Origin: Paraconiothyrium sp. Pb-2020
Lineage: Eukaryota > Ascomycota > Dothideomycetes > Pleosporales > Didymosphaeriaceae
Assembly: GCA_022419385.1 (NCBI GenBank)
Contig: JAJUBI010000007.1
Location: 901,768 to 965,767 of the forward strand
DNA length: 64,000 nt
Direction of reading: 5' to 3'
Position 1 is the first letter of the stretch, and each line of letters starts with the position of its first letter. This document shows, piece by piece, positions 23,134 to 34,352 of this stretch. Made by a program: the position numbers and the translations under genes. The notes beneath the pieces are model-generated. The model was not told the DNA's origin, did not search any database, and saw only the letters and a program-made list of their open reading frames with translations.

Positions 23134-25527
23134 ATGGTGACGGCGCCAGCTGTTCCTGAGTATGCAACATCCCTCTAAGCTTCCCAGAGAGCCCCATGCT
23201 ATGCCGAGTTGAACCTGAGACAAGGTCTACTCAACGCGCAAGCCGGCTTCCCGCAGCATTCAATTGATTACCTATATATGTTATCTCTACTACCAGCCTG
23301 CTGACTGAAATACTATAGGATCTTCGAAGAAGAGCTGCACTCCGCAATCGAAGCGCGCTCCGAGACCCTCCAAACGCTTCGAGAGCTAGGCCCTCCAGAC
23401 CTCGTCCACCTTATCAAGCAGCCCATCAGAGATGTCAAGAAACAGGTAGAAGTTGTCCTGGGATATACAGCCATGAGAAGCAGGCGCTAACACGATGCAG
23501 GTAGGAGTGTATCACCACGTCACCGGTATCGACGCCTCTTCTTCGGCTAGTCTGGCAGCCTACATAAATACTCTGACTTTCTCGCCGCATGATAAACAGC
23601 ATAAGGTCGTCTCTGGTCTATATTGGTACGGGTGACCGAAGGCGATGATGGCATTGGGCTGACGGCGCTTAGCTGCTACAATGCGTTCTCGCGACTGGAC
23701 ATGCGCGTACAAGTGTACATTCCGGGTACCGTGGAGAGCTACTGCATCGACGAGCGCGGCGACAAGCGCGTTGCGACCGACGAGTTGTGGCTAGAAACAT
23801 ACCTCTGCAGTGTCCTCCGTGCGTACTCTTACGCCGACGATGGATCGGGCGATACAATTAAGAAGATTGTCGGCGTGCGGAGATTCAATCCAATTACAAG
23901 CACCGAAAGTGAACACAAGTTTCTGGACGCGGCAGAGCGCTTATTCTTCAATGGCTGGCAACTCGGCTCAGATCCGGAAATTCAGGTACCCAACCTCGTC
24001 TCGAACCACCTCACAACCGGTCTTCTGAATTACATCCACACCACTGGTCGATACGCCTCGGGAATAAATCTATTCGAGAAGCTACGAACCAAGGACCCCG
24101 AAATTTCGTCTTTATTGGCGAGGGTGTATATCGAAGCAGATGAGGAGGTGAAAGCTGTGCAACTATTGCACGAGGCCATCCAGGAGCTGCCCATGGACTA
24201 TTCACTGCTAGACTGCCAGGCTGACTTCTGTAACAAGAAAGGACGCGGTGACCTCGCTTTGGAGATAGCGAAGAGAAGCGTAGTTTCCGCGCCTAGCGAG
24301 TTCGGAACGTGGGCTCGCTTGGCCGAGATATATGTCAGCCTCGAGCAATGGGACTTAGCCCTGTTGACGCTCAACTCATGTCCTATGTTCACATATCAGG
24401 ACAAGGACGCACCACGGATGCCGGAGCCACCGAGGGTGTTCCTGCCCATAATGCCAGAAGCCATCTGCGACGAGATAATAGACAGCCCAGTAGATGACGT
24501 AGAACTCGTTCACCCTACCCTCCGCAAACTCCACGCAGCCGGCTTCAAGGGCACTTTCCTCAAAGCTTACATTCTTCTTACCGAGATCACGAAGAAGATT
24601 GGCTGGGATCAGCTCCTCAAGATACGGAGTCAGGTCTTTGTCATGGAAGAAGAATACCGCAACGAAAAGCAGACCGCACCGCACGGTACAACCTCGCGAA
24701 ACGCCAGCGTCACCGCGCTGCGCTCGCCTTCCCCCACGCCCAAAACCAACGGCGAGGCCCATGGCGAAGTCGAGGAAACAACTTCGAATGCAGAAGATGA
24801 TGTGCCAAACGGTGAGCCGTCTTCCTCTGCGGCACCCGTAGTCGAAGACACATTAGAAAAGCCCTCCCACACCGTCGCCTCCGAAGTCGTCAAAGCCGGC
24901 TCCGAAGACCCGCACCCCATCTCCACGCCCTCAAACCCCAACCAGCAGAACTACACGCACTTCCACAACAAGCGGCTCTGCGAGCGCTGGCTTGACAACC
25001 TCTTCATGGTGCTGTACGAAGACCTCCGTGTGTACACGATATGGCGTACCGAGATGGCGCAATACCGCTCACAGCAGCTGCTGTACAAGAAGTCGGCCGA
25101 GGAATGGGAGATCCTGGGCGAGCTCGCGGAGAGGTTACACCATGAGGAGGAGGCGGTGGATGCATACGAAAATTGCCTCCAAATGAAGTTTAGCCCGAAG
25201 GCCATGCGGGGGTGCTAAAATTGGAGGATGGCAGTAGTGGGAATGTGAGGGATGTCTGTGGCGCATTAATCAGGCTGGTAACGTGGCAATATCGGTGGTA
25301 CTCTGAGGTATGTGATACCTACTATAGTGTACAGAGAGGGAACATGTGCTAACAAGAATAGTTTTCGCCGAATCTGCTCTATCCATCCGCAAGCTCATCG
25401 AGAAGAGGGCGCCGTCAAGATTAGGAGTGTCATCCAGGGAACTAGTCTGCCGCACCACGTCTTGGATCTTACGCATCAGTACGCGGCGTTATGTGCTGCT
25501 TTTAGGAGCAGTGGAAGCGATGGTTAA
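23134..25527 (+). CDS. bch1: ChAPs family protein (Chs5-Arf1 binding, Bch1/Bud7-like), 3' end frameshifted
   Basis: Five exons: 23134-23159, 23319-23445, 23501-23631, 23673-25307 and 25362-25527. Introns of 159, 55, 41 and 54 nt have GT-AG ends. The N-terminus (AVPEIFEEELHSAIEARSET, then YHHVTGIDASSSASLAAYI) and the TPR-rich body with VYIPGTVESYCIDERGDKR match PF09295. A disordered, charged insert lies near residues 390-480. ChAPs with Chs5 form exomer, which sorts chitin synthase and other cargo from the Golgi to the plasma membrane. Expected length is about 695 aa. The C-terminal part needs three single missing bases, near 25209 (in a GGGGG run), 25383 and 25402. Each break is flanked by conserved sequence down to the final GSDG. 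Confidence 0.85.
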
Positions 25528-26073
25528 GCGGTGAATGTACGTCATGACCAAGCATAATGCCCCAGGAAGAGAGATGTTGTTGCTACCTACTCATATGATT
25601 GTTCGCACATGAGGAGCATCAGGTCCGCCTATAGCCTGGGCAGAAGTGATAGAGGGATACCCTGGTTTAGTTTAGTAGGGCTATGAAGGAAGCATTGTTG
25701 TGAGAATGGTACTGAAATATCGTGCTAGGTCATAGTTTAAAGCGTGGGGGTGCAGAGCACGTGTCAATCTGAAATGCAGCCACCGCAGTGTTATGTCAAG
25801 GTGGAAGTAAGCGGGTTCAATTCCACCCAAATCACACAAACCTCGTTCATACGGATCACAACCTCTTTGGTATCGTTACAAACTAGATAAGCGCTGGTAA
25901 CTAGTATATTCATTTTATCGTGACGAGATGTGCAACCCATCAGGTCGCCCATAGCATTCCATCATGCTCTTCCTTGCAATTCAATGAAACCCATGAACCG
26001 ATATCAAAGCCCACGAATGAACACCATATGCCATCCACACTCCCACACTGCCAAATGCACCGCCATCGCGCGT
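25528..26073. other. Convergent 3' intergenic region
   Basis: Between the ChAPs gene and rps16 3' ends. A tRNA-like GGGTTCAATTCC at 25812-25823 lacks matching arms and was rejected. Confidence 0.5.
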
Positions 26074-26692
26074 TTAACGGTACGATTTCTGGTACCTGGC
26101 GCGGGCACCTGGACCGCCGAACTTCTTGGGCTCGCACCGCCTGTTGTCGGCGACGAGGAGCGTGCGGTCGTATTGAACGAGGGCCTGCTTGAGCTGGTTC
26201 TTGGAGTGCTCGTCGACGTATTTCTGGTAGTAGGCGATGATGGATTTGGCGATGGCTTGGCGGATGGCGTAGATCTGCGAGGTGTGCCCACCACCGGAGA
26301 CGCGCACGCGGATGTCAACGTCGGCTGAGTCCAAGTGTTAGTACAATTCTTCTTCCTTCATTCACAAGTTTGAATGCGGGCAGGTAGGTGTGCGCGTACC
26401 GAACTTGTCGAGGCCGAGAATCAGAATGGGCTCGTAAACCTTGAAGCGGAGCATCTCGGGCTGCACAAGACTGAGGGGCTTTCCGTTGACCTTAACGAGG
26501 CCCTTGCCAGCCTAGACATATCATCAGTATGATTGCCGTCACGGGTCCTGGCGTTCAATGTACCTTGCAGTGGGCGACGGCTATGAAGACATTAGCTTGC
26601 GTTCACGAGCAGCGCGTAGGCATGGGGAGAGGCAGGAGCATACCAGTCGCGGTCTTCTTCTTGCCGAAGCATTGCACGCTTTGGGTGGACAT
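26074..26692 (-). CDS. rps16: 40S ribosomal protein S16 (uS9)
   Basis: Four exons (26692-26644, 26580-26564, 26511-26400, 26324-26074) give 142 aa, the expected length. Introns are 63, 52 and 75 nt with consensus ends. Exon 2 is a 17-nt microexon encoding AVAHCK. Family signatures: [44 protein letters not shown], the [18 protein letters not shown] core and the invariant C-terminal RARYQKSYR tail that reaches the ribosomal P site. Intron-rich 5' ends are typical of fungal ribosomal protein genes. Divergent from the RCC1-repeat gene across 345 bases. Confidence 0.95.
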
Positions 26693-27037
26693 CTTGGGCG
26701 ACTGTGTGGTTAGTTGCGTGCGGTGGTGCTGTCGTTCGTCGTGGAAGCAGAGATTCGTTGATGTCGAAAGTGTGGAATTTCCAAAATGCTAAGCGAACCA
26801 ATGGCAGCTAGCGCGAAATTTCGCGGCGGCGCTGAGACGGCAGTGTTACGTAAGCCTGTATACCTCTCACGGAACGTTGGCAGCGAACCAACTCATCAGA
26901 TCTTCACCCTCTCATGTTTTCACACCAATGGGCTCTAACACACGACTAATACACGTAGCAGTATAGATGGGGCCTGGTGAGACTTTCGCTTCTAGTACGA
27001 AACCGCAGCGAAGAAAGGCGCGAGGACACGATTTGAT
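26693..27037. other. Bidirectional promoter region (rps16 / RCC1-repeat gene)
   Basis: 345 bases between divergent starts, strong enough to drive a ribosomal protein gene. Contains GC-rich GCGGCGGCGC near 26823-26832; no named element was confirmed. Confidence 0.45.
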
Positions 27038-28123
27038 ATGCCTTACCAACTGTACGTCTTCGGCAGCAATGGCGAAGGTCAGCTCGGCATCAAGGCCGCA
27101 GACATAGTGCAGACTCCTACAATTGCACACTCCTGGCCTTCGGAGAAGGGCATCAGAGTTGTCACCGGTGGCGATAATCACACACTCATTGTATCCTCTA
27201 CTGGGTCCTTGTATTATGCGGGGAACACCCGGGCGCTTCACCATGAATCTGCACCACTGATAGAGCCGAGGGCCGAGTCCTTCAGAATGTCCGATAAGAT
27301 GGACATCTTGTTCTGTGCGGCTGCCTGCGAATCCACCGCCTATATCAGAAATGAAGCTCCTGACGGGACTGGAAATCCCGACTGGACCACTATCTCCATT
27401 GAAGGCAAGAGTCATTGGGGTGAGGCAAGTTTCAGCCGATATGTTTTGCCACATTCGGTCCTTGACTTTGCCGCTGGAAATTGGCATTATGTTGTCATAC
27501 TGTCTAATGGCGATGTACTGGGTTGGGGAAAGTCAAGGCTAGATCAATTGGGACCAAAGCTCTCTAAGCAACTACGCGTCACTGAGCCCACGCTTTTGGA
27601 GAAGAGCTTTCCCTTCCGTCCTATAAAAGTGGTATGCGGCAAGGAGTTCACGTATCTTGCCTCGGACCCATCTACAGGCGAACATCATCTTCTCGGTCGA
27701 GACAAATTCTCTCTACGTTGTTCTATGCCAGCGCATATCAAAGGATGGAAACAAATCGGGGCGACATGGCACGCTATTTTTGTCCTATTTGAAGACGGTA
27801 GCCTTACAGCTTGGGGCAAAGACAACATGTGGAAGCTACGGCCTGAAAATTTGCCTCTTATTGAGCAAATAGCGGTGGGAAGCGAGCACGTGCTTGCATT
27901 GACCAGAGATGGAAGGCTTATTAGCTGGGGTTGGGGAAAACATGGTAATTGCGGTGACCTAACGAAGATGAGCGATATCGTGAGAAACGATATGTTGAGC
28001 GGTTTCTGGAACGAGATGAACATACCAGGAACGATCCAATTGCTCGGTGCCGGCTTCTGCACGAGTTTTGTGCTTATGGACTGCCCGACCAAACGTCCTG
28101 AAGAGGATCTCAATCATGCTTAG
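27038..28123 (+). CDS. RCC1-repeat beta-propeller protein (Ats1-like)
   Basis: Intronless 361-aa protein from ATG at 27038. It starts LYVFGSNGEGQLGI, the hallmark of an RCC1 repeat. Further repeats follow: VTGGDNHTLIVSSTGSLYYAGN, GNWHYVVILSNGDVLGWGKS, WHAIFVLFEDGSLTAWGKDN and SEHVLALTRDGRLISWGWGKHGNCG. They would form a beta propeller filling the whole chain. No signal, membrane segment or extra domain. Size and single-domain layout resemble yeast Ats1 (linked to microtubules and tRNA wobble modification with Kti11/Dph3) more than the nuclear RanGEF RCC1. That assignment is inference; the fold call is firm. Confidence 0.8.
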   Translation: MPYQLYVFGSNGEGQLGIKAADIVQTPTIAHSWPSEKGIRVVTGGDNHTLIVSSTGSLYYAGNTRALHHESAPLIEPRAESFRMSDKMDILFCAAACESTAYIRNEAPDGTGNPDWTTISIEGKSHWGEASFSRYVLPHSVLDFAAGNWHYVVILSNGDVLGWGKSRLDQLGPKLSKQLRVTEPTLLEKSFPFRPIKVVCGKEFTYLASDPSTGEHHLLGRDKFSLRCSMPAHIKGWKQIGATWHAIFVLFEDGSLTAWGKDNMWKLRPENLPLIEQIAVGSEHVLALTRDGRLISWGWGKHGNCGDLTKMSDIVRNDMLSGFWNEMNIPGTIQLLGAGFCTSFVLMDCPTKRPEEDLNHA

Positions 28124-29297
28124 GAAAATGCGCCTGAGATCTACTACCAAGGACTGAAGACATCGAAAAGCCTCGAATTCGATTCCTGTGTTCGACCGGT
28201 CAGACCGAAACAGACCATTGATCGTGGCAGAGCCGATGCAGGCTGACCCGGCGTGGCGAGTAACATTACACCAAGCCTGCACCTCGATCTTTCTGTGCAT
28301 ACAACTTTACTACTCCACCAGCTCAAACACGTGGTCGTAGCGACTGCAAAATTTCCATACCTTTCGGCGCCGTCGACGATATTATATCACTTTAAGGTCG
28401 AACGCAGGGGAGAAGATGTAATTATGTCATTTGTTCCGGATGCAATACTCCGTCTTCGTTACCTGCGGACAATGACATTTAATGCCTCAAACGTACGATC
28501 TGGTTCCGTAGAATCACGATCGACACAGACGTGGAGCTGCCGCCAGCGGTTTTGCGACCAAGTCTGTGGAAATCAATGGCTGCGTTCAGAAAAAAAAACT
28601 CCAGACGATCTCAAGGGCGAGGACGATGTGAAGGAGTTTCAGAGTGTGAGAATTGTAACCGAAACAGGCGCCTCAACCCGTACATTATTACAAGCGACAC
28701 TCAAGAAAAGGTCTCTGGGAGGGTTCCCTCGACCGGAGGTGTCGAAAATACCCTCTCGCACGCCTCGTACGCTGAAGCAAAGTATTACATACGAGCCTAT
28801 AGGGCTGGTCTTTAGAGGCCATCTCCCATACACTGGAGGTTTACAATGATTATATCAGTTATCTCATCAACCTAAGGTATGTGGATGAAGGACCACGTAA
28901 GAATAGCACAGTGGATATGTACTTAACTCGTACTACTTCACAGTAGTCATTGCCAGGACAATGAGAGCTTCCTTGCATCCGGAGCCCACGCTCAGGCCGT
29001 TCTTTAGACTGCGCTCCGCAGCAGCACGCGGCTCCATCAACATGACGCTATTGATCTTCTTGGTCGTTGGACGGCGTCGATGTCCTTTTTTAAGCTTGCG
29101 TCCGAGGCGGGTAAAGTGTTCCGTGGTCACATAGTAAGGGAGTCGAATACGGGAACATTAGCAGATTGCCGCCAGTACGTCGCGCGATAGTGGATAGAAC
29201 TCAAATTCGGACACATTTACACCAGACTTTGAAACAAGCATCAGAATCGAGTGTTTATGGTGAATAATTCGTGCATTGAAAGCCCCATATTGAACTT
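28124..29297. other. 1.2-kb convergent region with unassigned open stretches
   Basis: Holds a 198-codon plus-strand open stretch (28253-28849, first ATG 28433) with a run of nine or more A near 28591, and a 65-codon minus-strand stretch (28933-29130, no ATG at its head) rich in Lys/Arg. Neither matches a family I know; they may be gene relics. Confidence 0.35.
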
Positions 29298-30500
29298 CTA
29301 CGACGCATGCGTCAACGTCTCCCACGCTGTGAACAGATAGTTCGGTTTCGCCGGCCTGCTCTCTACCACAAATGCCTTCGTTTCTGGCATACTCCTACCT
29401 AACCTACCTACAAACTGCGCATATCCTGGCTCCGCGATAGGGAGGAATTCATACTTTAATTGCCCTCCGCAAATCTCACTGGAAACCGCGCCCCCTGCAG
29501 CGTACTGCGCATGCATTTCCAGCGCAGTCTGCAGTCTGGTCCCCAGCTCAGTGGCGTAAAGATCCTCGCCTTGTATTCGCGCAGTCTCGAACATGTGGGA
29601 GATCGAAGCGAGGCCGTAACTCGCGTGCTCCAGGTCGCGACACGTTTCCATGGTGCGGCCATCGAAGAAAGAGCCGTCGGACTGCCAGAGCGCACGTACA
29701 CGAGCTTCTGTCAGGTACTTGGTCGTCCACTCGGGAATTTTGGGGAAGCTCCCGTCGCTCTTGAGATAGATGTACGAAGCGATGTGCAGCTTTGTCCTTT
29801 CCATCACTGTATCGTAGAGGGCACGGTCATCCAGGAAGACAGCGATGTTCTGCGCAGCCTCTAACATCGCGGAATCAATGTTATTCGGGTTATCTGCGCT
29901 ACCGTCGCGCACGAGAGGGAGATACACGTCCCTCAACATGCTCGAGAATCTTGTGATACTACTAAAGTCCCATTCTGCGTCTGTGTACCGGAGGACTTCA
30001 GCTGCACGCGTCCATGTCGAAGCGGCCCAGCCAGACTGCAATCCCGGCTGCTCCGGCGCACTGGAACTCACGTGTTCTTTTAATGTGCCGCTCCACGAAT
30101 CAATGATGGATATCGCTTTAGTAGCATAGGTATCGTTGCCTGTGTATGCCCAGCGAAGGGCGAGGGAGTAAGCAGCTAAGGCATCGAGGCGCTCTTCTTC
30201 ACAGCCCTGCTCCTGGTCGTGCTCTGGGGTGCCGGGGTCTTCGCAGCGCACTGTGGCAACCGGGGAAGAGGCCCAGGAGGGTTTGGTCCACAGCAGGTCA
30301 TCTAGAGCTGAGTACGCTGCTCTCCATGGGTTGGCTTTGGCAGCAAGGTGGGCTTTGGTGGAGTCGAGCTGGGTTTGGCTGACGAAAATTCCTGGATGTT
30401 GGAAGGCGTTCTGTCGTAGTACGGCTGTAGATGACAGAGCAACGGCTGAAGATGCGGCGAGGTGTAGGAGGAGAAGCGAGGAAAGCGTTGTGCTAGCCAT
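29298..30500 (-). CDS. Secreted alginate-lyase-fold (PF05426-type) enzyme
   Basis: Intronless 400-aa protein starting at ATG 30500; a longer frame upstream begins at TTG and is rejected because the internal start gives a clean signal peptide (MASTTLSSLLLLHLAASSAVAL). The (alpha/alpha)-barrel domain covers residues about 60-380. Fungal hallmarks visible: RWAYTGNDTYATKAISI, NNIDSAMLEAAQNIAVFLDD, SYIYLKSDGSFPK, FFDGRTMETCRDLEHASYGL with the His/Tyr pair, RLQTALEMHA, and the end PNYLFTAWETLTHA. It likely cleaves a uronic-acid polysaccharide by beta-elimination outside the cell; the natural polymer is unknown. It appears complete. Confidence 0.8.
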   Translation of the reverse strand: MASTTLSSLLLLHLAASSAVALSSTAVLRQNAFQHPGIFVSQTQLDSTKAHLAAKANPWRAAYSALDDLLWTKPSWASSPVATVRCEDPGTPEHDQEQGCEEERLDALAAYSLALRWAYTGNDTYATKAISIIDSWSGTLKEHVSSSAPEQPGLQSGWAASTWTRAAEVLRYTDAEWDFSSITRFSSMLRDVYLPLVRDGSADNPNNIDSAMLEAAQNIAVFLDDRALYDTVMERTKLHIASYIYLKSDGSFPKIPEWTTKYLTEARVRALWQSDGSFFDGRTMETCRDLEHASYGLASISHMFETARIQGEDLYATELGTRLQTALEMHAQYAAGGAVSSEICGGQLKYEFLPIAEPGYAQFVGRLGRSMPETKAFVVESRPAKPNYLFTAWETLTHAS

Positions 30501-30944
30501 GACGGTGATGAAGAGCGCTTCCGAGCACGGGATGACGAAGTTCAACAGATGCGACCCTTCTACAGCGCTCTTGCCGTCCTCAAGAGCTTCTACGCAGAGA
30601 TAAACAGAAATCAAGGAATACTTGACAGGATGTTGAGAGAAAGGGACTTGGGAATTACACTATAGTTTCATGGTAGTTTTCCTTTTTGAATTGGCACCGT
30701 TTAAGCCTAGTTTGTTTCGAGAAGTTACATCGGACCCCAGAAGGATCATACCAAGCCGTCGATTAATTTTAATAACGTCTACAAGAGACTTGGCTTGCGA
30801 GGCTGTTGCCGGTTTTATGTATCTCTAGTTGGTATACTTTCTCGTCTAATTGCCACACTTCATCCTGGGGCTATCGTTCTCAAATTACAGTGCATGAACA
30901 CGAGGACTTGATCAGGCCTTCACTATGGTCCCGTCGCACTACAC
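30501..30944. other. Intergenic region upstream of the alginate-lyase-like gene
   Basis: Likely promoter, AT-richer than the flanking genes. No specific element recognised. Confidence 0.45.
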
Positions 30945-32861
30945 TCACAACTCCAGGGTTCCTATCCTACTACCTGCGCTCCCGCCTACACCCCACGGAC
31001 CCTCATTGACTCTTCGCGTGACCATTTGGAGCACATCGTTCCTGCCGCCATCTTGCTCCAGCCTGCGTCCCAATGCTTTCAGCACGTCGAAGCGTGACAT
31101 TGCAACCTGATAGGCGGCATTTTCCGCATCGCCTCGCCCCCCCACAAGATTCGAGAACGTCGTCGCAGGCTTCAACAACGCAGGCAGCACGCCACCGCTG
31201 CGCGTCGGGTCAAGAACGAGATAGAGACCTGTGCGCGGGAAGTTGTTCAAGCGCGCGTATATCGCGTCGGAAGTGGGGATGATGTTCGGGAGGGATGCGA
31301 TTGACCATGTTGACGTGATAATCGCACGGAGCAGAGTTAGAGCTGCCAGGGCATTGTCTTTCATCGCAATAGTGGATGCGTGCGTAACGACGTCAGAAAA
31401 TAAGGAGGGGTGTTTGGTGTAGTATTGTGAGGTGAGGAGGCGCGCAAAGACAGACTCTATCTCTATGCGTTTGGGATCCAGACCGATGGTTTCTACCTTC
31501 GGAAACGTGATCTCCTGTTGCGGAGGTCCGTGGAATACAGCGGCCAAAGTCTTAAGTGCATCTGGATTTGTACGAGTAATAGGTATGTCGAGCAGAACGC
31601 AGTCATCCCAAGCAAGACCAGTGGCACTGCGAGGTATGAGGGTGGCACGGGGGACCGACGCTAAGATGTTGAGGTCGTGTGGCTCGCAGCGGCGTATGTT
31701 GCGGTGGAGGTAGGTTCGAATCGTCTGTAGCTCGGCACTGGTCTCGAAGTTCTCGGGATATGTGCTCGCGTAGTCGCTGATATACTGCGCTGTCCTTGGG
31801 CTTAGAAAGGAATGGTCGAGACCAGGGCTATCGCTGGTGTGAAAGTCGATGATCTGCTTGTGGATGTTTTGCTCCTTCAGGAAGTCTAATGACAGACTCG
31901 AGTCGTAGTGCCTATGGCACGTCAGTTGCACCTCGTCGAGTCATTGCAGGTTTACATACGTCAGATGTGGCTTTGTTTTCACGGTGATGATAAGCTCGCG
32001 GTAGAAGTTGATGAGTGTCATGTGCATTAACACGTCGTCATCTGTGTCCACCATCTTCAGCGAGGCATAGTGGAGCAGTCCTTGTCCCTGAGCCAGTCCG
32101 ACCTCCTTTTCGATTTCCAGCCCATGGTTTGAGGTGATGGTGCTCCAGTCTAGTGCGCCGACCTTGGGTAGCCAGTTCAAGAGGCGCGCCTGCGATATTG
32201 TCTTGTCCCGCTTGCTCAGCAGAGGCAGCGGTGGGTTCGACAGAGCCTTCGAGAAAGTGTAGTGGTAGTATAAAGAGACAATATCGCGATCGGTAAATAA
32301 GCGCCTCCAAATGGGACCAGCGCCGTAGGTGTGCAGCGATGCCTCCCCAGATATAGTGGCAGGCTCATTCTTAGACGCGCGCAACAAAGAAATAAGAAGA
32401 TCTTCGGCTTGAGTGGCAACTCCAGCATTCGGCGTGCAGAGCCACAGCCGTACGACAGCGGCCATGACTGTTGGTCGATTGGCAAGTGCCTGTGCATCGT
32501 TGCTTCCTGCTGCAGCCTTCTCCAGCAGTGTAAGGATGAGAGCATGAACCGGTGTTGCTTGCAGATCCAGACCGACCTCGAAATCTACGTCTTTGATATG
32601 CTCGAATCGGTAGGGTGCAGCCAGTTTGGTAACAAAATGGATGAGAGGTGCTGGATCCTGCTGGAGCTTTGGCAGCAGAGCAGCAATCTGGAGGAACAAC
32701 GGGCGGGTCTCCTGCCATATCCGAGCTTGATATTCGGGTGTGTTTGTGAAGAGAGCGCATTTCTCGAGCAAATCTGCATCTAGTGTCGTGGTCGGATCCT
32801 CGTCTACCGCTTGTAGATGTGCAGAGAGTTCAGGGACAAGAGTAGTGGCTGCTTGCGCCAT
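30945..32861 (-). CDS. Helical-repeat protein, HSM3/PSMD5-like (tentative)
   Basis: Two exons, 32861-31960 and 31911-30945, with a 48-nt intron (GTATGT...CCATAG) joined in phase 2, give 622 aa. The joined sequence reads smoothly across KPHLT-HYDSSLSLDF. The chain is almost entirely alpha-helical and Leu/Ala-rich with no catalytic motif, signal or membrane segment, as in armadillo/HEAT proteins. It resembles fungal proteins annotated with the HSM3 N-terminal domain. HSM3/PSMD5 is a chaperone for assembling the proteasome 19S base and was first linked to mismatch repair. I am confident it is a real conserved gene, less so of the name. Confidence 0.6.
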
Positions 32862-33108
32862 AGCAGCGAATTTGGAGCAAATGGGCCGTGGTTCACCAGA
32901 ACAATGGAGCTATTTCAGGACAGCCTAAGCAGAGGCGGGAGGCCGTCTACCAATGGTGCAAGGCTCCAGCTAGCTGTTCTCATGTGACTACGCGTACAGC
33001 AAGGGCCTGGGCGCGTAGACAGGCGTGGATTACTCTGTTGCGGCGAGCGCTATTCGAGGAGGGACAATGTATTGAGGGGTGTCCTGGAGTTCGGCAGGTC
33101 GAATGATG

Positions 33109-33366
33109 TCAGAGCTCGCTGAAGAGCGCAGGGCGAGACTCGTGTGGCAGCCGAAGAGAGACAGTATCACTACAATAGCTGGGGTGAGGCGGTTGCAGTG
33201 CGATGTGAGAGGTCGGCGGGGCATCGGGCGCTGGTGCCCCACCAAGTAAAGGCCGCGGCTCAAGTTGCTGCAGCTGTAACCCCAATTTTTTGACTCGACG
33301 ATGAATCTCCGCAGACCGTTCCGACGTCGCCGCCACGGCTCCAGCATCTGAAGCGTAGCTCGTCAT
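33109..33366 (-). CDS. Small hypothetical protein divergent from rpc31
   Basis: ATG-started 85-aa ORF. Residues 10-35 form a charged helix (ATSERSAEIHRRVKKLGLQL), followed by a Pro/Ala/Ser-rich tail. No known family. Its ATG is only 29 bases from the rpc31 ATG on the other strand, so the two transcripts would have overlapping 5' leaders. It may be a genuine small gene sharing a promoter or just an antisense ORF of the promoter. Confidence 0.3.
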   Translation of the reverse strand: MTSYASDAGAVAATSERSAEIHRRVKKLGLQLQQLEPRPLLGGAPAPDAPPTSHIALQPPHPSYCSDTVSLRLPHESRPALFSEL

Positions 33367-33395
33367 ACCAACTCAGTACCATAACAGCGACCGTC

Positions 33396-34352
33396 ATGTC
33401 TCGTGGCGGAAGGGGTGGCGCGCGCGGTGGCGGGCAGCGCAGCGCTCCCGGGACAGTCATGATCGCGGGCACGGAGATGGCCTGGGACTTGACGGGCCTC
33501 GAGCTTCAGAAAGGGCCCGGCGACTTGTTTCCCGTATGTTGTTCTGACTGGCACTCCTTCCGTTTCTTTTATCATACGCCTCCTAGGTTGCCACGAGGTC
33601 CTTGAAGCGTCGCATCGCACCCATGCTTCAACTCTCAACGCGACTTGACAGCCTGCTAAGACATTGAACAGAGCGCCCCACCCGCTCAGGCGCCTGCGCC
33701 ATCCGAATATGAGAAGACGACTTTGAAGCACTACATTGCCATTCGCGACCGTGTCCACAATGGCGACTTCTTCACGATCCTAAACGATGGCATGAAGACG
33801 GGGCTCAAGCGCAAGGCCGGCGACCTCGCGCCCACCGACGAATCGCTTTTTGACCCCTTCGTTGGCAACGAGACGTACTCGGCCAGATATCATAAGCGCC
33901 ATCGGAAAGTCCCAAAGCTGGATAGTCGCCCGTTCGGTGAGTTCGCATGATGCAGTAGATGGCGCATTTACCAATAGCACATTGCAGTCCACGAGCTATT
34001 CCCACCCGAACTGCGACAGTATCTGGACCGAGGCAGCAACAAGAAGAAGCGCGTCCTCGCCGTAACCACCAAGATAAATGAGAAGTCCTCGATCCAGCAA
34101 CATATCGAGCAGGAAGAGGGACGAACACGTGAAGCCGAGGCGCGCGCTGAAGATGAAGACGAGGAGTTTGACGAGGACGAGGCAGCCGAAGACGAGGAAG
34201 AAAAAGAGAAGGGCGATGACGAGGACAACTGGTCCGCGGTTTCAAGCGATTCAGAGGAGGCTGACGACGACTACAATGCCGAGCAATACTTTGACAACGG
34301 CGAGGATGACGATATCGACGATGCGGATCCGTATGAGAACACGTACGAGTAG
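33396..34352 (+). CDS. rpc31: DNA-directed RNA polymerase III subunit Rpc31 (RPC7)
   Basis: Three exons, 33396-33533, 33672-33936 and 33988-34352, with introns of 138 and 51 nt, give 255 aa. The N-terminus is Gly/Arg-rich (MSRGGRGGARGGGQR). The family core follows: LQKGPGDLFP-SAPPAQAPAPSEYE, LKHYIAIRDRVHNGDFFTI, YSARYHKRHRKVPKLDSRPF-VHELFPPEL. The last 90 residues are a long Asp/Glu tail, as in yeast Rpc31. The subunit joins Rpc82 and Rpc34 in the Pol III initiation subcomplex in the nucleus, serving tRNA and 5S rRNA transcription. Complete. Confidence 0.88.

Noticed and set aside
25805..25830. GGGTTCAATTCCACCC resembling a tRNA B-box on the plus strand
   Set aside because: It is part of a short local inverted repeat; no upstream A-box or acceptor pairing was found.
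28253..28849. 198-codon plus-strand ORF
   Set aside because: The frame opens at GTG, the composition shifts around an A-rich run near 28591, and neither it nor the overlapping frame resembles a family. Kept only as a possible relic.
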